Assembly (NCBI GenBank): GCA_028706735.1
Contig: JAQTVS010000057.1
Location: forward strand, 1-11,812
Source: Thiomonas sp.
GTDB lineage: Bacteria; Pseudomonadota; Gammaproteobacteria; Burkholderiales; Burkholderiaceae_C
DNA length: 11,812 nucleotides
Direction of reading: 5' to 3'
Both the position numbers and the translations under genes were made by a program. The notes under the pieces are model-generated. The model had not been told where the DNA came from and made no database searches. It was given only the letters and a program-made list of their open reading frames with translations. Shown here in pieces: positions 8,082 to 11,812 of the stretch. Each line of letters begins with the position of its first letter. Within the stretch, counting starts at the first letter, position 1.

Positions 8082-8143
8082 CCGCCTCTGTAACTGCATC
8101 ACCCGCCGCATCAGTCGCTCAGCCCTGTTCGCTATCCAGCTTC

Positions 8144-8160
8144 ACGGCTTCACGCCGTTT
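8144..8160 (+). terminator. Possible weak terminator hairpin after the aminotransferase gene
   Basis: ACGGC (8144-8148), loop TTCAC, GCCGT (8154-8158), then a short TTT. It sits in the convergent region, with the dehydrogenase stop codon in the loop. Stem and T-run are short, so function is doubtful. The rest of the 68-bp gap shows nothing else. Confidence 0.25.
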
Positions 8161-9340
8161 GCGCGAACAGTTCTCGGCCGATCAGCATGCGGCGGATTTC
8201 GCTGGTACCCGCGCCGATCTCGTACAGCTTGGCGTCGCGCCACAGTCGGCCAAGAGGGTAGTCGTTGATATAGCCGTTGCCGCCGAAAATCTGGATGCCC
8301 TCGCCCGCCATCCAGGTGGCCTTTTCGGCGCACCACAGAATCACGGCCGCACAGTCTTTTCGCACCGAGCGGGCGTGGCCGTCGCCCAGGGCGTCGAGAT
8401 TCTTGCCCACGGTGTAGAGCAGGCTGCGCGCGGCCTGCAGCACGGTGTACATATCGGCCAGCTTGCCCTGGATGAGCTGGAACTCGCCGATGCTCTGGCC
8501 GAATTGCTTGCGCTCATGCACATAGGGCACCACGCTGTCCATCACCGCCTGCATGATGCCCACCGGCCCGGCAGCGAGCACCGCGCGCTCGTAATCCAGG
8601 CCGCTCATCAGCACGTTGACGCCGCCGTTCAAATGGCCCAGCACGTTCTCTGCGGGCACCTCGCAATCCTGGAACACCAGCTCGCCGGTATGGCTGCCGC
8701 GCATGCCCAGCTTGTCGAGCTTCTGCGCCACTGAAAAACCCTTGAAACCCTTCTCCACCAGGAAGGCGGTGATGCCTTTGGAACCCGCGGCCGGGTCGGT
8801 CTTGGCGTAGACCACGAGCACGTCGGCGTCCGGCCCGTTGGTAATCCACATCTTGCTGCCGTTGAGCACGTAGGCGTCGCCGCGCGGGTTGGCGTGCAAT
8901 TGGGCGCGCAGCGTCATGCTCACCACATCGCTGCCCGCGCCCGGCTCGCTCATCGCCAGCGCGCCCACGTGCTCGCCGCTCAGCAGCTTGGGCAGGTACT
9001 TCTCCTTCTGCGCGGCGCTGCCGTTGCGGCGGATCTGGTTGACGCAAAGGTTGGAATGCGCACCGTAGCTTAAGCCCACCGAGGCGCTGGCGCGGGAGAT
9101 TTCTTCCATCGCCACCATATGCGCCAGATAGCCCATGCCCGTGCCGCCATCGGCCTCGGGCACAGTGACGCCCAGCAGGCCCAGGTCGCCGAACTTGCGC
9201 CACAGATCCATCGGGAACTGATCGGTGCGGTCGATCTCGGCCGCGCGCGGGGCAATTTCTTGCTCGGCAAAGTCGCGCACGGCCTCGCGCAGGGCGGCGA
9301 TGTCCTCGCCAAGTTGAAAGTCCAGTCCGGGCAGTTGCAT
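8150..9340 (-). CDS. liuA: Isovaleryl-CoA dehydrogenase
   Basis: 396-residue acyl-CoA dehydrogenase that oxidises isovaleryl-CoA to 3-methylcrotonyl-CoA in leucine breakdown, donating electrons to ETF. Isovaleryl-CoA-dehydrogenase-type features are clear: [26 protein letters not shown] (FAD contact), [23 protein letters not shown], and [14 protein letters not shown] with E251 at the position of the internal catalytic glutamate special to this subfamily. The C-terminal [12 protein letters not shown] lacks the SCAD-type glutamate, as expected. The ATG at 9340 has an AGGAGA ribosome binding site about 4 bases upstream and the length matches the family. It lies 44 bp downstream of the PaaI-type thioesterase gene and is probably cotranscribed with it. 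The other leucine genes (methylcrotonyl-CoA carboxylase, HMG-CoA lyase) are not in this window. Confidence 0.93.
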   Translation of the reverse strand: MQLPGLDFQLGEDIAALREAVRDFAEQEIAPRAAEIDRTDQFPMDLWRKFGDLGLLGVTVPEADGGTGMGYLAHMVAMEEISRASASVGLSYGAHSNLCVNQIRRNGSAAQKEKYLPKLLSGEHVGALAMSEPGAGSDVVSMTLRAQLHANPRGDAYVLNGSKMWITNGPDADVLVVYAKTDPAAGSKGITAFLVEKGFKGFSVAQKLDKLGMRGSHTGELVFQDCEVPAENVLGHLNGGVNVLMSGLDYERAVLAAGPVGIMQAVMDSVVPYVHERKQFGQSIGEFQLIQGKLADMYTVLQAARSLLYTVGKNLDALGDGHARSVRKDCAAVILWCAEKATWMAGEGIQIFGGNGYINDYPLGRLWRDAKLYEIGAGTSEIRRMLIGRELFAQTA

Positions 9341-9384
9341 GGGGTCTCCTCGGTTTGCTTTGTCTGTGATTCGGTGTCGGGTGT

Positions 9385-9834
9385 TCAGTACCGTCTGCGC
9401 ACCGGCGCAATGGTCTGCTGCATGACTGCGCAGGGTGTCTCGGCGCCGTCTGCGGCGCGGTGCACCACTTCTGCGGTCGTCACGATGATGCGTTTTCCCG
9501 CGCGCACCACCCGCCCGCAGGCGCGCAATTCGCCGTCGCCAAAGGCGGCCAAGAAGTTGATCTTGTACTCCACTGTGGTGACCTCGTCGCCCTCGGGCGC
9601 CAGGGTCATGGCCGCATAGCCGCCCGCCACGTCGGCCAGCGCGCCGATGGCCCCGCCGTGGAAACCGCCTTGCTGCTGAGCCGCCCGCTCGGAATACGGC
9701 AAGCGCAGCACCACCTCACCGGGCGCCAGCCGCACGATTTCCACGCCCAGGGTCTGCATCAAGCCCTGGCGGGAAAAGCTCTGGCGAATGGCTGCGTTCT
9801 TCTCGGCACAGAGCACTGCGGGGGCGGTGGTCAT
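9385..9834 (-). CDS. PaaI-family hotdog acyl-CoA thioesterase
   Basis: 149-residue single hotdog-domain protein, typical for the PaaI/4HBT thioesterases that hydrolyse acyl-CoA (phenylacetyl-CoA, medium-chain or aryl-CoA) and work as cytoplasmic tetramers. The catalytic signature [18 protein letters not shown] is intact, with H59-G60-G61 on the central helix and D68 as the probable catalytic acid. [11 protein letters not shown] and [17 protein letters not shown] are the usual strands that follow. It precedes the isovaleryl-CoA dehydrogenase gene by 44 bp on the same strand and is the first gene of that pair. A role in relieving CoA trapping during branched-chain acyl-CoA catabolism is inferred from position; the substrate is unknown. 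It is divergent from the diguanylate cyclase gene across a 162-bp regulatory gap. Confidence 0.88.
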   Translation of the reverse strand: MTTAPAVLCAEKNAAIRQSFSRQGLMQTLGVEIVRLAPGEVVLRLPYSERAAQQQGGFHGGAIGALADVAGGYAAMTLAPEGDEVTTVEYKINFLAAFGDGELRACGRVVRAGKRIIVTTAEVVHRAADGAETPCAVMQQTIAPVRRRY

Positions 9835-9883
9835 GGGGGCGAGTCTCCGGTGGCACTGCTCTGATGGCAGTGCAATACGGTGA

Positions 9884-9912
9884 ATCTTACCTTCCGTTTA
9901 CGTCAACGTGAA
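9884..9912 (-). promoter_or_regulatory. Candidate promoter and palindromic operator for the thioesterase/dehydrogenase pair
   Basis: On the minus strand TTCACG (9907-9912) and TAAGAT (9884-9889) are 17 bp apart, each 4 of 6 to consensus. Overlapping the -35 is a 16-bp dyad TTTACGTCAACGTGAA (9897-9912), where 12 of 16 positions agree with their reverse complement. ACGT-centred dyads of this type resemble, from memory, sites of LiuR, the MerR-family regulator of leucine/isovalerate (liu) genes in proteobacteria. That match is an inference. Confidence 0.4.
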
Positions 9913-9926
9913 TACCGGCCACGCAA

Positions 9927-9954
9927 GTGGCACGCACGCAAAAATGTGGCACGC
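9927..9954 (+). repeat. Tandem 9-bp direct repeat GTGGCACGC
   Basis: Two exact copies of GTGGCACGC at 9927-9935 and 9946-9954, repeating every 19 bp, lie between the candidate operator and the start of the diguanylate cyclase gene. The spacing is close to two helical turns, so the copies would face the same side of the DNA, as expected for an activator or repressor binding as a tandem dimer. Chance occurrence is possible. Confidence 0.4.
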
Positions 9955-9996
9955 CGTGACATGGTTCACATGAAGGACGCGGGCCGCGCCTGAATA

Positions 9997-11628
9997 ATGC
10001 AGTTGTTCTCTCACGCAAGCGCACTCAGTTCCACTTCCGCAATGATCTGGCCCCGCCGCCCCCTCGACTCCGGCACAGCGAACAGCGGCGACACCCTGCT
10101 GCCTGCAATCGACCCGGGCCACCCCCTCAGCACCCTTGGCCTGTTTCGTCAGACGGAGGATGAGCATGCCTATCTCCGCAGCGCCTGGCCGGACATCGCG
10201 GCCCGGCTGCGCCTGCTCGGCCTGGCGGGTGGCGGCGTATTCATGCTGGCCAGCGTGGTGGACTGGACCAAGCTGCATGACACGCCGCAGTTTTGGGCCA
10301 TTCTGCTGGCGCGGCTGCTGGTGCTGGCGCTGGGCATCAACCTGTGGCGGGCAGCACGCACTGGCGTGCAGAAAAGTCCGGCCGCTCTGCGCAACGCGCT
10401 GATCGCTTTTCAAATCGGCGGTATTGTGGGCTTCCGGCTGGTGAACCTGGCCTATGGCGATTACTCGCCGAACCAGGGCATGTCGGGGCTGCTCATGGTG
10501 CTTGCGTTCTACGCCTTCGTGCCCATGCTCAGCCCGGTCAATTTCTGGCTGCTGCCCGCGTCCACGGCCACCCTGTTCATCATGGCGGCCGGTTGGTTCG
10601 ACGCCACGTCGCGTGATCTCACGGCCATGCTGGTGATCGCCGTGTTCGTGCATCTGCTGGGCTGGTCTGCGGCGGTGCGCAGCGCCCGCAGCGGCAGGCT
10701 GGCCTGGCTGGAGCGCCTGCGCCTGGCGCAGGAAATGGAGGAACGCCGCGCCGCAGAGAGCAATCTGCGCCATCTGTTCGAGGTCTGCCCTGTGCCGCTG
10801 GTGCTCAGCGAGCGGGTTGATGGCAAGGTGCTGCGCTTCAACCGCTCGGCACAGGCCTTGCTCGACCCCCATGGCATGTATCCCGACCCGGGCTCCGCCC
10901 ATGCGTCGAGCTTCTACGCCGATGTGCAGTCGCGTCAGGCGATCAGTCAGGCCCTGCGCGAGCGCGGCGAAGCGGGCCCGGTGGATGTGCGCATGCTGAC
11001 TGCTGCGGGCACCGACATCCAGGTGATGTTGCAGGCGCGCTGTTTGCGCTACGACGGCAAAGTGGCGGTGCTCACCAGCCTGGTCGAGATGACCGAGCGC
11101 AAACAACGCGAACAGGCATTGCTGCGGCAGACCCAGACCGACATGCTGACCGGCCTGTACAACCGTCGTGGATTTTTTGAGCGGACAGAACCCGTGCTGC
11201 GCGAAGCGCGCAGCACGCTGTCGTGCCTGCTGCTGATCGACGCGGACCATTTCAAGCGCGTCAATGACACGCATGGGCACGCTGTGGGCGACGCCGTGCT
11301 GCTGCAGCTTGCCAGCCGCATGAGCGCTGCGCTGCGCGATGGCGATGTCATCGGTCGCATCGGCGGTGAAGAATTCGCGGTGTTTCTTCCGGGCGCCGAC
11401 CTGAAAACCGCTGCCGCATTGGCCGAGCGCATTCGCGAGCTGGTGGCTCGCCATGCGCTGCGCATCCATGGCCTGCGGGTGCCGATGACGTTGAGCATCG
11501 GCGTCACCCGCCTGCTGCCTGGCGAAATGACCCTGGACGCCGCCCTCAGCCGCGCCGATGCTGCGATGTATCTGGCCAAGCAAGGCGGGCGCAACCGGGT
11601 TGAAATGGCTTCAGCGTTGGCGCAGTGA
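9997..11628 (+). CDS. Membrane-bound PAS-GGDEF diguanylate cyclase
   Basis: 543-residue inner-membrane sensor that makes cyclic di-GMP from two GTP. Order: soluble N-terminus to about residue 65; about six hydrophobic segments between residues 68 and 230 (for example FWAILLARLLVLALGINLW and LTAMLVIAVFVHLLGW); a short helical linker LAQEMEERRAAESNL; a PAS-like domain about 250-370; and a GGDEF domain about 375-540 opening with TDMLTGLYNRRGF. The active site is G456-G457-E458-E459-F460, the functional GGEEF form, and an inhibitory I-site RxxD (RDGD, R447-D450) lies five residues before it, so product feedback inhibition is expected. I could not assign the 6-TM sensor region to a named MASE family. 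The start is uncertain: a stop lies just upstream, no clear Shine-Dalgarno precedes the ATG at 9997, and M16 is an alternative. It is convergent with the MerR-like gene, 18 bp apart. Confidence 0.9.
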   Translation: MQLFSHASALSSTSAMIWPRRPLDSGTANSGDTLLPAIDPGHPLSTLGLFRQTEDEHAYLRSAWPDIAARLRLLGLAGGGVFMLASVVDWTKLHDTPQFWAILLARLLVLALGINLWRAARTGVQKSPAALRNALIAFQIGGIVGFRLVNLAYGDYSPNQGMSGLLMVLAFYAFVPMLSPVNFWLLPASTATLFIMAAGWFDATSRDLTAMLVIAVFVHLLGWSAAVRSARSGRLAWLERLRLAQEMEERRAAESNLRHLFEVCPVPLVLSERVDGKVLRFNRSAQALLDPHGMYPDPGSAHASSFYADVQSRQAISQALRERGEAGPVDVRMLTAAGTDIQVMLQARCLRYDGKVAVLTSLVEMTERKQREQALLRQTQTDMLTGLYNRRGFFERTEPVLREARSTLSCLLLIDADHFKRVNDTHGHAVGDAVLLQLASRMSAALRDGDVIGRIGGEEFAVFLPGADLKTAAALAERIRELVARHALRIHGLRVPMTLSIGVTRLLPGEMTLDAALSRADAAMYLAKQGGRNRVEMASALAQ

Positions 11629-11646
11629 TGCGCGGCGCGAACCGAC

Positions 11647-11812
11647 TCACCCGCCCTGTTTTTTCAGCAGCCCCCGCGCTTCCGCCTCGTAGGCGCGGAT
11701 TTCCTCCAGCGTCGCCTTGAGATCGGCCATGCGACCCTCAATGTCGGCGCGGTGCGCGGCCAGCACTTCCAGATAGCGGCGCAGTTGCGGCACGGTGTCG
11801 CGCGGCGACTCG
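11647..11812 (-). CDS. C-terminal end of a MerR-like transcriptional regulator (partial)
   Basis: An open frame enters from the right edge and ends at the TGA at 11647-11649, giving 54 residues plus stop. The visible part is a long charged helix, QLRRYLEVLAAHRADIEGRM continuing ADLKATLEEIRAYEAEARG, then a short KKQGG tail. Heptad-like leucine spacing and the pattern L-x-x-HR-x-x-(I/V)-x-x-R-x-x-(D/E)-L-x-x-x-L-x-x-I fit the dimerisation helix of MerR-family regulators. The DNA-binding domain, and any metal or ligand site, is outside the window, so the family call rests only on this helix; another coiled-coil protein is possible. It faces the diguanylate cyclase gene tail to tail. If MerR, a candidate target is the ACGT dyad upstream of the PaaI/isovaleryl-CoA dehydrogenase pair. 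Confidence 0.55.
   Translation of the reverse strand, partial: ESPRDTVPQLRRYLEVLAAHRADIEGRMADLKATLEEIRAYEAEARGLLKKQGG

Noticed and set aside
1..11812. CRISPR array, phage, toxin-antitoxin, transposase, tRNA or rRNA genes
   Set aside because: No repeat-spacer pattern, no integrase or transposase motifs and no RNA gene signatures were seen on either strand.

Overview
The window looks like a high-GC betaproteobacterial chromosome, most likely Burkholderiales. This rests on overall protein similarity to that order as I remember it, an AceK of about 600 residues, and a style of three-stem palindromic repeat that I associate with the order. I cannot name the genus with confidence. The content is core and catabolic metabolism. 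I see no phage, transposase, CRISPR or defence genes, and no tRNA or rRNA.

Layout. Positions 1-6687 hold a minus-strand operon, read from right to left: aceK (isocitrate dehydrogenase kinase/phosphatase), an acetyl-CoA acetyltransferase-type thiolase whose ATG overlaps the aceK stop, an acyl-CoA dehydrogenase, a 2-hydroxychromene-2-carboxylate-isomerase-like (DsbA/kappa-GST fold) protein, and an ACSF2-like acyl-CoA synthetase that runs off the left edge almost complete. Divergent from aceK is a plus-strand class V aminotransferase (6927-8081). Convergent with that gene is a second minus-strand pair, a PaaI-type hotdog thioesterase (9385-9834) followed by an isovaleryl-CoA dehydrogenase (8150-9340). 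Divergent from the thioesterase is a six-transmembrane PAS-GGDEF diguanylate cyclase (9997-11628). At the right edge is the C-terminal tail of a minus-strand MerR-like regulator.

How the genes fit together. The synthetase activates an acid to its acyl-CoA, the dehydrogenase oxidises it, and the thiolase releases acetyl-CoA. AceK, translated just ahead of the thiolase, sets isocitrate flux between the TCA cycle and the glyoxylate bypass, which is needed when acetyl-CoA is the carbon source. The thioesterase/isovaleryl-CoA dehydrogenase pair points to leucine and branched-chain acyl-CoA catabolism.

The most interesting signal is a dispersed repeat present twice. One copy lies in the probable 5' leader of aceK (about 6709-6773). 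The other lies in frame inside the acyl-CoA dehydrogenase gene (about 3096-3163), where it adds about 28 residues to a protein that would otherwise have the normal family length. Both copies can fold into the same three-stem junction, with different sequences but preserved pairing. A second, different GC-rich double hairpin separates the dehydrogenase from the thiolase.
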